From Lucifuga dentata (lineage: Eukaryota; Chordata; Actinopteri; Ophidiiformes; Bythitidae), in the NCBI GenBank assembly GCA_014773175.1, contig VXCM01000913.1, positions 199,408 to 263,407 of the forward strand: a DNA stretch of 64,000 bases. Reading direction: 5' to 3'. The stretch's first letter is position 1, and each line of letters opens with the position of its first letter. Made by a program: the position numbers and the translations under genes. The notes under the pieces were generated by a model. That model ran no database searches. It was not told where the DNA came from and worked only from the letters and a program-made list of their open reading frames with translations. This document shows, piece after piece, positions 31,590 to 43,745 of the stretch.

Positions 31590-34500
31590 TATTGCTTGTG
31601 TCTTCTGAATGTGCAAGTTGGAAAGATGTATAGGATTACAACATTAAACACACTATCTCTTACTCATACTCTTCACTATCATGGGGGATTAATGTGTCTC
31701 AACTCTATTAAAAGTGACGTCCCCTAAAGCAGGCAGACAAAGTGAGTCAACCAATTGAATTCCACTTTGCTCAAGCCTAAAGCAACGGCGTTCCTTCAAG
31801 ATGCCTGCATAAAAATAGGCACACCATGTGAACTTATTCAAATTTTAGAAAATTTAAGGGATGTTGATGCATTACAACGAGATTAACATCTGGGTCGGCC
31901 ACGTTTGTGTCGGATAAATATGAGTTTGAATTCAAGTCTCCTATTAACAACCAGCAAAAATTGTAAGTGATGTCAGCATGTCTGGAATGACTCTGGAGGT
32001 GACACAAAGTGCACTCAACATTTATGTTTTAATCATATCATTGCTATGCATGACACTGTTTGGGTTAGCAGTACTTCTACACAGCTGCTAGTCCCTTCTG
32101 CAAAGACTGTTTAACAGCACAGTACATTACTATTTTTAAATTCCGTTTTTTTGTGTGTTGTTGCTCCTGTAAAATAGTATCATGTTGATTTTCTGCTCAC
32201 TTTATATATTTTAAGATGTCGCTATTATGCAGTATAAAACATGACACTGCATTCTATTTGAGATCGAATCTGTTAATTTCCTACTCAGTGAAGTTGATGT
32301 ATTCAGTCTCTGTGTAACGGAAGTATGGACATTAGTCTCCCATTCCTTTCCATATTGTAATCCCAGTGGGAAGTATTCATCCCAGGAAGGTTTATTCATG
32401 AGGACAGGCAAATGCTCCATGCATTATAAATAGAACAGAGCTCTGATTTATGCTTAGGATCTCACAGCATCTCGCGTTTTGCTGCAGGTTTGAGCTCTGA
32501 AACACCACACATTCTATTCTAAATATTAAAATATCCTCACAAAATGATGATTTATGTTTATTTTTTTGTCTCAGTCATAACACAGTGCTGCAAGATTTTA
32601 CAGTTCGCTTGTTATTTCTATATTTGACCAGAGTTCAGACAATATTAGACAACAAGCTGTAAGATTAACATCTCTGAAATCTTGTTTGCTATGCTGATGA
32701 ATGCAGGCATTAACTCAGATTTTATGTTTAACCTGACAATACCTTCATTAGCATTCTGTGTTTTCTAATGTTGCTTACAATGATGAAATACAGAAAATAA
32801 AAAATAATCATGCTGGCTGATGCTCTGGCTGCTTGCAATATCACAGGTTTGTGTATAGTGCGTGTCTTTGATGCACATTATCTGCCCCTGTTTAATTTTC
32901 TTCTCATGCTGAAAAAGCAAGTAAAAACATAACTAATCTAAAGCAAACGCAACTGTCATTCATGAGGGCACCTTTGATTATTGAAATTCCACAGTGTTTC
33001 TCTGCAAATAGCAGGAGCAAGTTTTAATCTTCAGGCATATTTTATTCAGAATGGTTGTGTCCCCAGTCCTCCTTCCTATCAGACCTCTGAAAGGCGCCTT
33101 TGTGCCGCTTTCTATGATTTAAATTTTAATACAGAGTCAAACTGATTGCAGCATGAGAAACCAAAGGTGATTATCCTGATGGACTAGATAGTAAAATGTA
33201 GGCTATTATGTGCTGTGAAAAAAAGGTTGATTAAAGATGAGTTTCGAGTTGACTCTGCTTCCTCTTTTCTTTTTTTTTTCCTGGTCTGACCACCTACTGC
33301 CCACTGGCCTGCTCAAACTTCTGGAAGTAGTGTAGACAGACTTTATATTTCTAAATTAGTCACTAAAAGATGCAATGACTGAAGTTTGTACAACTCCTGC
33401 ATGGGAACCTGGAGATAATGTTTATTGATTTATGGATAATTTATAATGAAAATGACACTGCCATTGTGAAATGTCAAAGAAAAGTTGTTGGGTTTTTGTT
33501 TTTTTTTTTTTTGGCAATGTATTCCTACATTAAAATGCAAAAGCAGTGCTTTCTCTGGAAGTTAATGCCTCGCAGTGTTTGCATATTACACAAATCAAAG
33601 GCTTTAGCAGGCAGACTCAGTAAAATCCTGTAAGTCTATAAAATGACAGACTAAAGTACAGTTGTTCCATTGTGAATGCAAACAACTTTATATATACTGT
33701 AAACAAGCAAATCCTTTTTCCTTCACCTTATTTTATTTTTTACTACGATATGAGCTGCATTACTTGTTGGTGCTAAATTCATTTATTTTAATTGCACATT
33801 TGTGCTTTTTGAAGCATTTTAATTTCTTTGATAGATTTTTTTTTCTACCTCATATGGAATCCATGGGCAATAAAACTTTTTTAGGATAACAATGGGAAAT
33901 GGTGAAAATTAGAACTGAAGGCGATTATGAGTTGCATATTTTACAGAGGTTAGCTGGTGTCTGAATTGTTGATGTCCTGCTGTTGTTTTATTCAGTGCAA
34001 CTGATCTTGAATCTTAAAGGTTGAATCTGAGGCTTGCATGGAAATATCCATCTCAGAGGTGTTGCAGTTATTTATTTATCTTTTAAATAAAATTGCCTTA
34101 CCAATGCTGTAGAGGGATTTCTATCCTTTCATAGTGGTCTTTTCTCGGTTGTCCAAAAAATCCTCCACAATGTAATCATTTGAGGCAGAAAAAAAAGAAG
34201 TTGCAGCTACATTGTGTGTGTGTGTGTGTGTGTGTGTGTTTGGAAGAGTTGAAAGTCTGGGGGGCACATCAGGTGAGTATGGTAGTTTACTTCCACAAAA
34301 ATATAACAGCTATTGCTTGCTTTATATGTTGGGCTCATAACTTATCAATCAATGCTCATAATTTCTCATTTTTAAATTATTGAAAATATAGATGAAAACT
34401 TTAAACACATCATGTTTGTACTGCTCATAAATGTGCTTTATTTTATTTAGTTATTTATTTATTTATTTTGTTGCCTGAGATAAGTAACAGCCAAAATACA

Positions 34501-35821
34501 TTAGGGTGATTTTATATTGTGAGTAATATGCAGGAAGTGCTGCCCCTAGCAATGTCAGAGTAAGTTACAGTCATCCAGAAATAGGTACTGAGGATAGGAG
34601 GTGAACATGTCATCCTGACTTAGGTCAAGAGAACAGGAGCTTTGCTGAGAGAACAAAAGCAGACTAACTGCTTTTCTCAGCTGCACAAAACCTTTGTTTC
34701 ATGCAGCAGGCTCCAACTGCAGCTGATGGGCTCTCCAGCCAGATCACACTTTCAAATACGTTATCTCTCTTTGGCCACAATGAAAACAGCAGGCTGTCAA
34801 TATTTCTTTGATGAGGAAAATAGGCAATATATTCAGCCATTTTGCAATCATTTGGTCTTCTAGTAACAAAAGGTTTCATAAATTTAAGGGAAATTATGTC
34901 TTGAATGTTTGCTGTCTCTTCTTTATGGAGTTTTCTTCCCGTCAACTGTTTAAATCTCCTAGCAACCTTAACCAACACCATCAGAGTCTAAACAGCAAGA
35001 TCAGAAAAAGATTTAACATGAAAGAAAACGCATCCCTATATCGAAAGGCCTCTGCACATCAGGTCCATTAATTTAGTCTGCAGTAAACCAGTTCTGTATG
35101 TTGAGGCAGAATTATTCTTCCGGTAGCCGCCACAGAAACATGATGAGGAGACGTGCTGAGCTTTTGTACTCTGTGCAGGTAGCACTGCATTGCAGTCACT
35201 TGAGTGAGTATGAATAGATGTAATGTGCCAAATCCCAAAGACTGAAGAGCTGAATTGCTAACCTGAAGCATTGTGGTCGTTTGTGAAAATGTCTGAATCA
35301 ATGGAATGTTCCAGGTCTAAAAGACATTTTAAAAATTGGGATGTTAACCTAAGGTGCCAGTTTGTTGAGTCACTAACCCGTGACTCAGGTAGGCTAGGCT
35401 ATGTGAGGAAGCACTGCCGTCAATGAGTCTCAATCGATGGAACTTTTCAAACCTGAAACCACTTATGTTTACTCACTATATGTTTGACATTATTACCAGC
35501 AGAACTAGGAAATGGAATTAAATTGCTTCATGTTAGCTACGGCTCAAGCGGAGACTGGCTACCAAACACGCAAAAAGCAAGATAAGAAGGTAGCATTTAC
35601 GTTAATCTTTATTTAATGATTTGACCTTGTGGCTTGGTTTTTATGATATTGAAAGAAGTGTTGTGTATTAGCTAAGTCAGTATCCAAACAAATATGGCTT
35701 GCTGCTGTGTGCATGCTACATTTATTTACTGCGACAAAGTTATGGCTTGTTTTTTCATTATATAAAAAAAAAAATGTAGACTTACACTGTGTTAGCTGCT
35801 CAGTTAACAAATGAAAGATAT
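31590..35821. other. Single-copy non-coding DNA
   Basis: No gene or mobile element is recognised. A (TG)n tract lies at 34213-34239. The partly overlapping frames around 34640-35070 have no known domain. Confidence 0.5.
34213..34239. repeat. (TG)n microsatellite
   Basis: About 13 TG units are visible. Confidence 0.93.
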
Positions 35822-36135
35822 AACTTGCTGTTGTACTTTGTGCTAGCCGTGCGTTAGCAATTTCTTTCTTTCTGTCTGTCTTAGGATCCCCATTCGCAAT
35901 TTGCTGCTGTTGTACTTTGTGCTAGCTATGCATTAGCGATTTGCTGTTGTACTTGTTGTTTGCTATGTGTTAATGACTAGCTGTTGTACTTTGTGCTAAC
36001 TGTGCATTAACTTGCTGTTGTTGTACTTAGTGCCAGCAAAAAAAAAAAGAAAGAAAAAGAACAGTAAGTNCATTAACTTGCTGTTGTTGTACTTAGTGCC
36101 AGCAAAAAAAAAAAGAAAGAAAAAGAACAGTAAGT
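35822..36135. repeat. Diverged minisatellite with an assembly duplication
   Basis: A unit like 'gctgttgtactttgtgctag' followed by '(c/t)(t/c)gtgcattagcaattt' recurs at about 35825, 35903, 35942, 35979 and 36013, with period about 35-45 bp and one larger gap (35863-35900). The last 65 bp (36005-36069) are copied exactly at 36071-36135 across the N at 36070, which is probably an assembly join and not another repeat unit. Confidence 0.75.
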
Positions 36136-37547
36136 ATCAGTTTTCTACTTTTGCATTTATGAATGAACTTAAAGCTGAATGACACACCTCTGCATTAGTT
36201 GAAGATGTTTCCCATTCCAGCATCGGTGTGAGCAGGCTACTTACAATTTGTCAGCTGCAGTCCAGCATCAACCTGATCACGATAGTTTGTCTGGTTCTTT
36301 TGGAGGCTTCCAGCATTTCTATTAACCTTTTAAAAAGAGCTCCTGACATCCTCAAATCGATCTTGAAGCAAACTCCTGCAGTTCCTGTATAAACGTGAAA
36401 TGCATCCAATACTGACAGTTTCCACATCTGAAGTGAGACAATCACCACTGTGTGAAGGCTGAGGGCTTCTATAATGCTAATTTTTAACAGTGAATTACAA
36501 ATGAAGCATCAGTCTCATTATAACATGTTTTTTAATGTGATTTAAAAATAAATGCCCAAAAAAATTGAAATTGATACAATCTGTGATCCCACTTTTCAAC
36601 GAAAACCTTTTTTCAACCTTCAAAATCTCCTGAACGGACAGTTCTTTCAATCCATTCACCGACATTAGACAACAACTACGGCCAAGATGTTAATGTTAAA
36701 GGTTTATTTGCATCAATAATGTTCATATGAACACACATGATGGTATGATAGAAGCTCAGAACTTATCAAATGTCTCAACTCCTCACTGGAGCCTACATTA
36801 GAGAACAGGCTGTGCCCTCATAAAAATTCTGAGCTGAAACACCATTTCCCTCCTATGGGGACTTTGACTCATGGGAGCTGAAGTTGTTGAAATTGTTAAA
36901 ATGACTGGAAGGACAATGTAATGGTATAATTTTTCAGATTTTCAAAAAGGATAATAAAGGAAACTCAGTGCACTGTGGAATGCAAATTAGAGGTGGGACA
37001 TTTGGCTCCACTTTTGTAGTATTTCTGATTTAAGGAAGGCAACGTTAAAATAGACTTTGGATGGTATCGTAGGCTAGCTCCTCGTATGTATTTATGTGTG
37101 TGTAAACTGGTGTAGGAAACTTCAAAATCTGTCAGAAGTCTATGGGGAAAAAAAGGCAAGTTTTATCAACTAAAAAATGCAACAAAAACAAGGACAAAAG
37201 TCAACCTTGGGAGAGTTCTGCAAACCAACTTAAAGCTGAACTTACACAAACAATTTACAACCACAAACCAGCGAACTACTGCCTGCCTTCTCTGCTAATT
37301 TATAACCTCTGTGCCTCACCTCAACTGGACCGTACCATCTGCCCAGGGAAACACAGGGGTGAGTTAAAACAAAGGAAAGCATACAGATCTGTACAAAATG
37401 AATACCTATTATTAATTAATATTTAAAGTTAGGTATCTACAAATAAACACTTAATTGCACACTTAAGCACCAATTTACATTTATAACATTTCCATTTCAT
37501 CTACAGTTTTTAAACTGTTCCTTTGCCCACTGCCCAGATGATCTAAT

Positions 37548-37579
<32 letters not shown>

Positions 37580-38594
37580 AACTAATGAGCTGAGCTGCAA
37601 CAGCATTACATGTAGGAAAAAAAGACCAAAATGGTTGTGTGTAGTTTATGTTTTCATGATGCCAAATGACCACGATACCAATAACTTTAGCATTAATTGT
37701 TGATTGGATAGATTTATTTGTGATTTACTTTTTTAATTTGGGGATTTATATAAATTACTATATTCAGTAAACTGTGTATAATATTCTACTCAAAACAAAT
37801 GCATAGGACGGGTTTTTAGCAGCCCGGGATCATGTTACGCACCTCTAATTCATTCATTTTTTTTTTTTTTTTTTTTTTCCAATTAAGCCCTCAACTCCCT
37901 GGTATTCCTCAAACTCTTTGTTTTTAACTGTTTTGTGGTTTCAAGTTGTCAAAATTGATGAAATAATTGTTTTTCTTATGTTTTTTGCTAAAAAGTGTAT
38001 AGGGTTGCTGCAGATCCGAGGTATGTAAGAGTGTCAGGTCTGGTCCTGGTATACAGGCAGCAGGTAATAGTTGTGTTTTCAACTTTGGTCCTTAGGTGGC
38101 GCTGTAGTATCACTGATATGATGAACAAACGCTGAAAAGATGAGGAAGAAGACTTTCTGCTGTAAACTATGCTGCTAGCTTACTGCTACAGAAAGACGCT
38201 GCAGCGCCGTGTCAGAGCTTCATGCAGAGCAGCATCGCTGTGATGCACCGGCTCTGATGATGGGATCTATAAGTCATTGGAAAAATATAATGTGGCAAAA
38301 AATGTTTGTTTTTTTTTAATGGGCTTGTTATTGTTCATAAAATGTTCTGAAAAGTTTACAACCAAAAAAATGTCACTTTGTAGCTCAATTTGTGTTGCGT
38401 AAGTACAGGTCTCTCATGACCTAACGTATGTACGAATGGATGGAAAACAACTCATGCATTTAAGGGCTAAAGTCACAAACAACATATAAACATTTTTTTT
38501 TAACCTCTTTACAAATCACAACTTTATTCTGAGTGCAAAGAGTGTACAAAACTTAAAAGATTCTGTGTGAAAATTTATGATAATTTTTTAAGTG
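36136..38594. other. Non-coding; microsatellite and T run
   Basis: No gene is recognised. A (CA)n array lies at 37549-37578 and a T run at 37858-37879. AATTAGAGGTGGGAC at about 36983 and the inverse-like GCACCTCTAATT at about 37839 could be ends of a decayed hAT element, but no convincing 8-bp duplication flanks them. The 94-codon frame at 37142-37426 has no recognised domain. Confidence 0.45.
37549..37578. repeat. (CA)n microsatellite
   Basis: About 15 CA units are visible. Confidence 0.95.
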
Positions 38595-39066
38595 AAACAA
38601 TCTCCAAGAAATTATATATTCTTCCTTCGCAGGAGAGCGAGGCTAATTCTGTGGTCTGTCTTGAGGGTTGACAGCACTAATTAGCCAGTAAAAATCAGAC
38701 GTGTTAATACCGTGCCATGACGTTAGCATGGTGAACATGCTGCAGCTGGCAAACAAGCTGACATTATCTACAATGTGTGACATTATTAAAACACAAAATG
38801 AATCACATCAAGTTGATCAATGACAAAATCATTCATGTCTGCCATACTTTCAAAACACAATCAGCTGCTAAATCCAATTAAAGAGCTCAAGATCACCAAC
38901 ATGGCTGCCAGAGCTCTGCTGGAAAAGGAAGAAATGCCAACATTACTATAATCTCCCTGTATAGTGTTGTCGACTGTAATCTTCTAGCTCTAAGTTATGA
39001 AGCTAGAGGATAACAGCCACATAATAACACAACCAAGACCTCCTCTCTTTCTCTCTGACGGCGCAG
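38595..39066 (+). repeat. ~470-bp duplicated block, copy 1
   Basis: The block runs from 'caatctccaagaaattatat' to 'ctctctttctctctgacggc' and is matched in order and strand by 41233-41730, at roughly 90% by eye apart from small indels. It contains 'gctaattctgtggtctgtct', 'gacgttagcatggtgaacat' and 'ccaacatggctgccagagct'. There is no ORF of note, no terminal inverted repeats are visible, and its edges are sharp. Its nature (transposed element or segmental duplication) is unresolved. Confidence 0.85.
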
Positions 39067-41011
39067 ACGCTCAGACAGCCTGCGACTGGTCACAAAGTGT
39101 CACTCATAATCACTTTCAGAGTGCCAAAGAGCATTCATCCAGAAAATGCCAGAATGCACTACAATCATTTTTCCTTATTCCATCTCCATCTCTTTGTACA
39201 TTGGCTATCTGAAAGTTCAAAGACCAGCTACTGAAAATCTTGACCTTTAGGATGACAGTCATCACAGCACAGAGATTTGTGATATTAAATAAGTTTGCAA
39301 AGAACAAATTTTCAAACAGTTCAATGAACCATGGAACTATTTTCCCCGCTGGCTGCCACCATTTCTAAACACACTACCGTAAATTAATACTGAATAGTAA
39401 AACATTTGTGTTTGGTCAGTGATCATGTTGAAAACATTTGGTAAGGTAGCCATAATTTCTGAATACAATTTTTAAAAGTAATAAGACATGAAAGCAAAAC
39501 CAATAATAAAACAAACCAATCCAATTTTGTTTTATACGTGTTTGTGTTATTTGAGGTAAAATGTCCTACAGGCTACTAGGCTATTGCTATTTCAGTCATA
39601 GCTTATTAGCTTCTTGGTAGCATAAGCTATTAGTTTTATGCAGATCTGTTTGGAATTATTACCAGTATACGTGAGCACCAGTATGAGGCATTCAAATGCT
39701 TAATGTTAGTGACAGTTAAAATGTAGACGAGTGTATTGAAGATACAGAAACAAGGTATAATGTTTTAGCATTTATGCAAATTTACTCTATTAGTCAAAAA
39801 CAAATGCTATGTGGGTTATTTGCTGAAAAGTTATGCTATGTTTTGCGTGCAAAGAGGTACTGAAGGATCTAATTCATTATCCTAAAACTTAGCAAATGAT
39901 TGAGCTTGTGAAGTACTGCTTTATTAGCTTAAATGGTGGTACTCCTCACAGCAGATACAGTAACTACTGCCCTAAGCTAATGCTCGTCATTTCAAATGGA
40001 AAGACAAAATATGGAATGTCCATGTTGTTGCAGGGGAAAATAAATGAGGGATGGAGTTTCAAGCATTCTTCATAGCAATGTTATTTCCCTCTGCAAAATG
40101 CATTTAGAATGTATTTTGCATCCTAATTCAAACAGATTGTACTGTAGATGATGTCTGCAGCGAAGCATATCCAGGAGAGCCATCCTTTCATGCTTAAATG
40201 GGCCGTCAGAATGCATGATCCTTCATGTGATGTAGGGAAGTAACCCTGTAGCAGGCACAATCCAATGTGCCCAAAACTGCACTGATGATGCTTGTGCATA
40301 TTTGACGTTGAATATTTGATGGGAATTATGGGAGAAGGACAGCAGAGATGAAAAGCCACATCTGTGCCTGGAACCTGGTATTTGATCAGCATATTAATGC
40401 AGAATAGTGATTATATTTCGTCGGTAATACCTCAAGGCTGGGCATTTAATGAAAAAAAGAGGCTGACCTTCCAAGCCAAGCAGACTCAAGTTTTACCAAA
40501 AAATGGAAAGTTCAATATCTGCATTCAATCTTAAAGTACTTTTCATTTATATAATTAGAATCTGGATCTCCAAAGAAGTCTATCCAGGCACTCCACTGTT
40601 TTGTAAAATGTGCTGCAGGACATCTGAAATCTGCACAAAGGACAAGGTGAAATGTATTTTAAAGGGAGATGAGGCACCATGCTGTAAAAGAACTTTTACA
40701 CGACTTCAAACCAAAGGAGAGCTGCTTTAATGGAGCTACAGGGAGAATTTACTGTATGTTGCGATGTATAAGTGCTGTATAATTTATCTGTTCTTATCTC
40801 CCTACGTTGCACGCACTAATCTAGGATAATGGCTTTGTTTGTTGATGCAGCTGGGAGAGTTGTAAAATACATCCTTCAGACTTGTCCCACATTTATTTGT
40901 TGGAGAATGTTAACTTTTTTTTCCCTCAGGGAATATAGTCAGAAATTGTATCAAAACGTTGTATTCATTGGTTGCTTGGAGTTATGCAGCTGAAATGTAG
41001 TTTTGGAGTTT
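39067..41011. other. Single-copy non-coding DNA
   Basis: No gene or mobile element is recognised. Short frames at 40123-40392 and 40503-40730 have no known domain. Confidence 0.5.
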
Positions 41012-41192
41012 GTGAATTATGAACTTGCATCAAAAATATTTGAGTAAATGCAACAGGAAAACACTCTTCTTCCCTTGGCAACATTGTGCAAAAGTCTAAA
41101 TCTTGTATCAAATCATAACCAAGGTTGCAACAGTGGTTGTGAAGGATGTGCAACTTGAAAATATATGGCATATTTTCATACAGTATTTTCAA
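41012..41192 (+). repeat. Direct repeat A (left)
   Basis: The segment from 'gtgaattatgaactt' to 'tattttcatacagtatttt' matches 41758-41945 in the same orientation at about 80% by eye, including 'gaatgcaacaggaaaacact' type text and 'aaccaaggttg.aacagtg'. The two A copies bracket the block at 41233-41730. Confidence 0.8.
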
Positions 41193-41232
41193 TGCAGTGC
41201 CATTTAATTCACTATTGATTTGAACACAATGT

Positions 41233-41730
41233 AAAACAGTCTCCAAGAAATTATATATTCTTCCTTCCCAGGAGAGCGAGGCTAATTCCGTGGTCTGTCT
41301 TGAGGGTTGACAGCATTAATTAGCCAGTGTGAAAATCAGATATGTTAACATTGTAACGTGACGTTAGCATGGTGAACACGCTGCAGCTGGCAAAGCTGAC
41401 ATTATCTACAATGTGCGACATTATCAAAACACAAAATGAATCAAATCAAGATGATAAATGACAAAGTCATTAACATCTACCGAATTTTCAAAACACAACC
41501 AGCTGCTAAAACCAATAGAAGAGCTCAGGATCTCCAACATGGCTGCCAGACCTCTGCTGAAAGAGCTCAGCAGGAAAGTGAAGAAATGCCAACATTACTA
41601 TAATCTCCCTGTATAGTGTTGTCGACTATAATCCTCTAGCTGTAAGTTATTTAGCGAGACGATAACAGCCACATAATAACACGACGAAGACCCCCCGCTT
41701 CCTCCTCTCTCTTTCTCTCTGACAGCACAG
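41233..41730 (+). repeat. ~500-bp duplicated block, copy 2, between two A repeats
   Basis: This is the second copy of the block at 38595-39066. It differs from copy 1 by substitutions and by small insertions, for example about 18 bp of 'agagctcagcaggaaagt' context near 41560. The first copy has no flanking A repeats. Confidence 0.85.
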
Positions 41731-41757
41731 AGCTTTTTTATTTTTTTATTTTTTTTT

Positions 41758-41945
41758 GTAAATTATGAACTTTCTTCAATCATAAGCCACATACTTGAGT
41801 GAATGCAACAGGAAAACACTCTTCGTCACCCCGAGTAATATTGTGCAAATGCATCATTTTTGTATCAAGTCATAACCAAGGTTGTAACAGTGTTTGTGAA
41901 GGGTGTGTAACCTGAAAATATGTCGTATTTTCATACAGATATTTT
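41758..41945 (+). repeat. Direct repeat A' (right)
   Basis: This is the partner of 41012-41192. It is preceded by a T-rich stretch (41733-41757). Confidence 0.8.
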
Positions 41946-42266
41946 GAGTAACTACGAAGAGTAACACAGGATGTGCACGAAGACATACTGAATTAAGCAG
42001 AGATGTCTAAATGCTCTTTGCATGTTGTATTTTGGTGTCAATTTATGTGAATTACAGTATCTCCACCTCTCCAAAGAGATAAATGATTAATTAAGATTAA
42101 TTAATTAATTAAGATTAATTCCCAAGAGACTGCCACGTGGCTGTTAAAATAACATGTGCTAAATAATTTGTCATCCTATTAAAAGTGAAACTGAATTCAG
42201 GGCAGATGTTATCAAGTGAAGTTATAAAAAAAAACAATATTTTAATAAATCCAGATTGATTTTTAN

Positions 42267-42301
<35 letters not shown>

Positions 42302-42594
42302 AAAACCCTGTCTGTCCAGTATGTAATTGGGTCATTCTTTTTCCTTTCCTTAGACTGATGCCAACATGTTAGTAACTTTACAGATATATTGTGCATTATG
42401 GTCAAATTATGTGAAACAGATCAGTCATATATTTGATGAAAGAATTGTTTTTTGAAGGTGGGAATTCAAACTTTATTCCTATGGTAATTTAGACATTGCC
42501 TTGTAAAACATGCAGATTCTTATTGACCTGCTTCGGCTGATTGCATCTTTAACACTGATGCTAATGGTCTATTGAACTGAACAGATAGCTGCAT
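41946..42594. other. Non-coding spacer
   Basis: No gene is recognised. 42085-42120 holds tandem TTAAT/TTAAGA units. A T run with N at 42266 occupies about 42261-42295, and translations across it are spurious. Confidence 0.5.
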
Positions 42595-42984
42595 GTCACT
42601 GGCATGGATGGATTATCATGACCACGGGCCCTGGACACAAACTGGCCACGCACACGCAAATAAGAACAATCCACAACCACACAACATATATTACTTTGAA
42701 ATTATATTCGTCATTTTGACATTATATTACTACCATTTTAGCTCTGTTGTTCTATGCATGCCATGTGCAGCACAGTATCTGTACGAGTGAAAACACACAC
42801 CACCTAATTAACACCACCAACAACAAACTGTTAAAGAATACACAAATAAACGTCAAATGAAGCACACAGCCACAGCTACACAACCCCACAGTGAAACATG
42901 TCCTAAACATGTCCTACCTGAACCACCGGCTTTCTTCTGGCCTTCTTTGCAGAGAAACCAGTAATCGAGTCGTCAAAGTCCACT

Positions 42985-43243
42985 TCATGGATGAGTTTGT
43001 GTTAATTGGCCATGAGTGACAGCATGTTCTGTCATCCTGCTCTTTCCTTTAGATTTAATCCTGGACATTTGTGAAAAGGACCGTTCTCCCTCGCAGTTGC
43101 TGACAAGTACAGTCAGATACAGTCTTAACACAATGTACAAGTTGGGAAATGTTGACTGTAATCCACAATCCAGCATTGTTTTCAGAAGTTTCCATGAAAT
43201 CCAGGTCATCCTCAGATGGCAACGCTGCTAACGGTAACATCAC
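42985..43243 (-). pseudogene. hAT transposase C-terminal remnant
   Basis: From 43209 down, one frame reads TFPNLYIVLRLYLTVLVSN followed by CEGERSFSQMSRIKSK, the hAT dimerisation motif with the hallmark ERSFS. A neighbouring frame supplies the preceding segment (EDDLDFMETSENNAG at about 43220-43175), so a frameshift separates them. After 'KSRMTEHAV' the frame ends with a stop at 42985. The zinc finger and catalytic domain are missing. Non-functional. Confidence 0.82.
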
Positions 43244-43608
43244 CTTCCACCTGCTTTTTTTGTTTTTTTGGTGAAAAATGCTGAAATAGAGGGTATTTGT
43301 TGAAGCAGCATCTTTAGCTTCTTTNTTTTGTTTTTTTGGTGAAAAATGCTGAAATAGAGGGTATTTGTTGAAGCAGCATCTTTAGCTTCTTTTTCTTTTC
43401 TGAATTTAGTCCGCTAGGCGCGCATTTCTCCTTGTTGACAGTGAAACTGACATTTGACCTTTATCCGACGTCGTTACGTCATTACGTGATTTCGCTTAAT
43501 GGCTAATTTATAAAACATTCAATTTCATAATCATACTACATTTTCAAAATCACATATACTCCAATATTTTAAAAATAAAAATACTTTACACATTAGAAAA
43601 AAAACAAA

Positions 43609-43625
<17 letters not shown>

Positions 43626-43642
<17 letters not shown>

Positions 43643-43659
43643 TATGTATATGTATATAT
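43626..43659. repeat. (TA)n microsatellite after A run
   Basis: TA units with a few TG interruptions follow a run of A bases (43604-43625). Confidence 0.9.
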
Positions 43660-43745
43660 CTGTTAAGGCTAAGGGCTCCTGTTGGCTTCAGGGCCCTGGG
43701 CATGTGCCTACTTTGCCCATGCGGTAATCCGTCTATGGTCACTGG

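Larger units (their letters stand above)
42603..43737 (-). mobile_element. hAT DNA transposon with exact target duplication
   Basis: The ends are CATGGATGGATTATC on the left and GGTAATCCGTCTATG on the right, inverse of each other with few mismatches. Both are flanked by GTCACTGG (42595-42602 and 43738-43745), an exact 8-bp target duplication. The subterminal 'gggccctgg' occurs at both ends. On the minus strand a transposase C-terminal fragment survives (42985-43243). An assembly join (N at 43325) has duplicated 67 bp within it, and a (TA)n tract lies at about 43626-43659. The exact duplication suggests a younger insertion than the hAT at 6056-7251. Confidence 0.9.

Noticed and set aside
35822..36069. 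Regular repeats as a CRISPR-like array
   Set aside because: Units are diverged and directly adjacent without unique spacers, and the genome is clearly a vertebrate.
36983..37850. Possible hAT element with TAGAGGTGGG-like ends
   Set aside because: The end match is only about 10 bp, and the flanking 8-mers (ATGCAAAT and ATTCATTC) do not match well enough for a target duplication.
41004..41945. LTR retrotransposon with ~185-bp LTRs
   Set aside because: The bracketing repeats lack TG...CA ends, there is no primer-binding site or gag/pol sequence, and the interior block occurs elsewhere without them.
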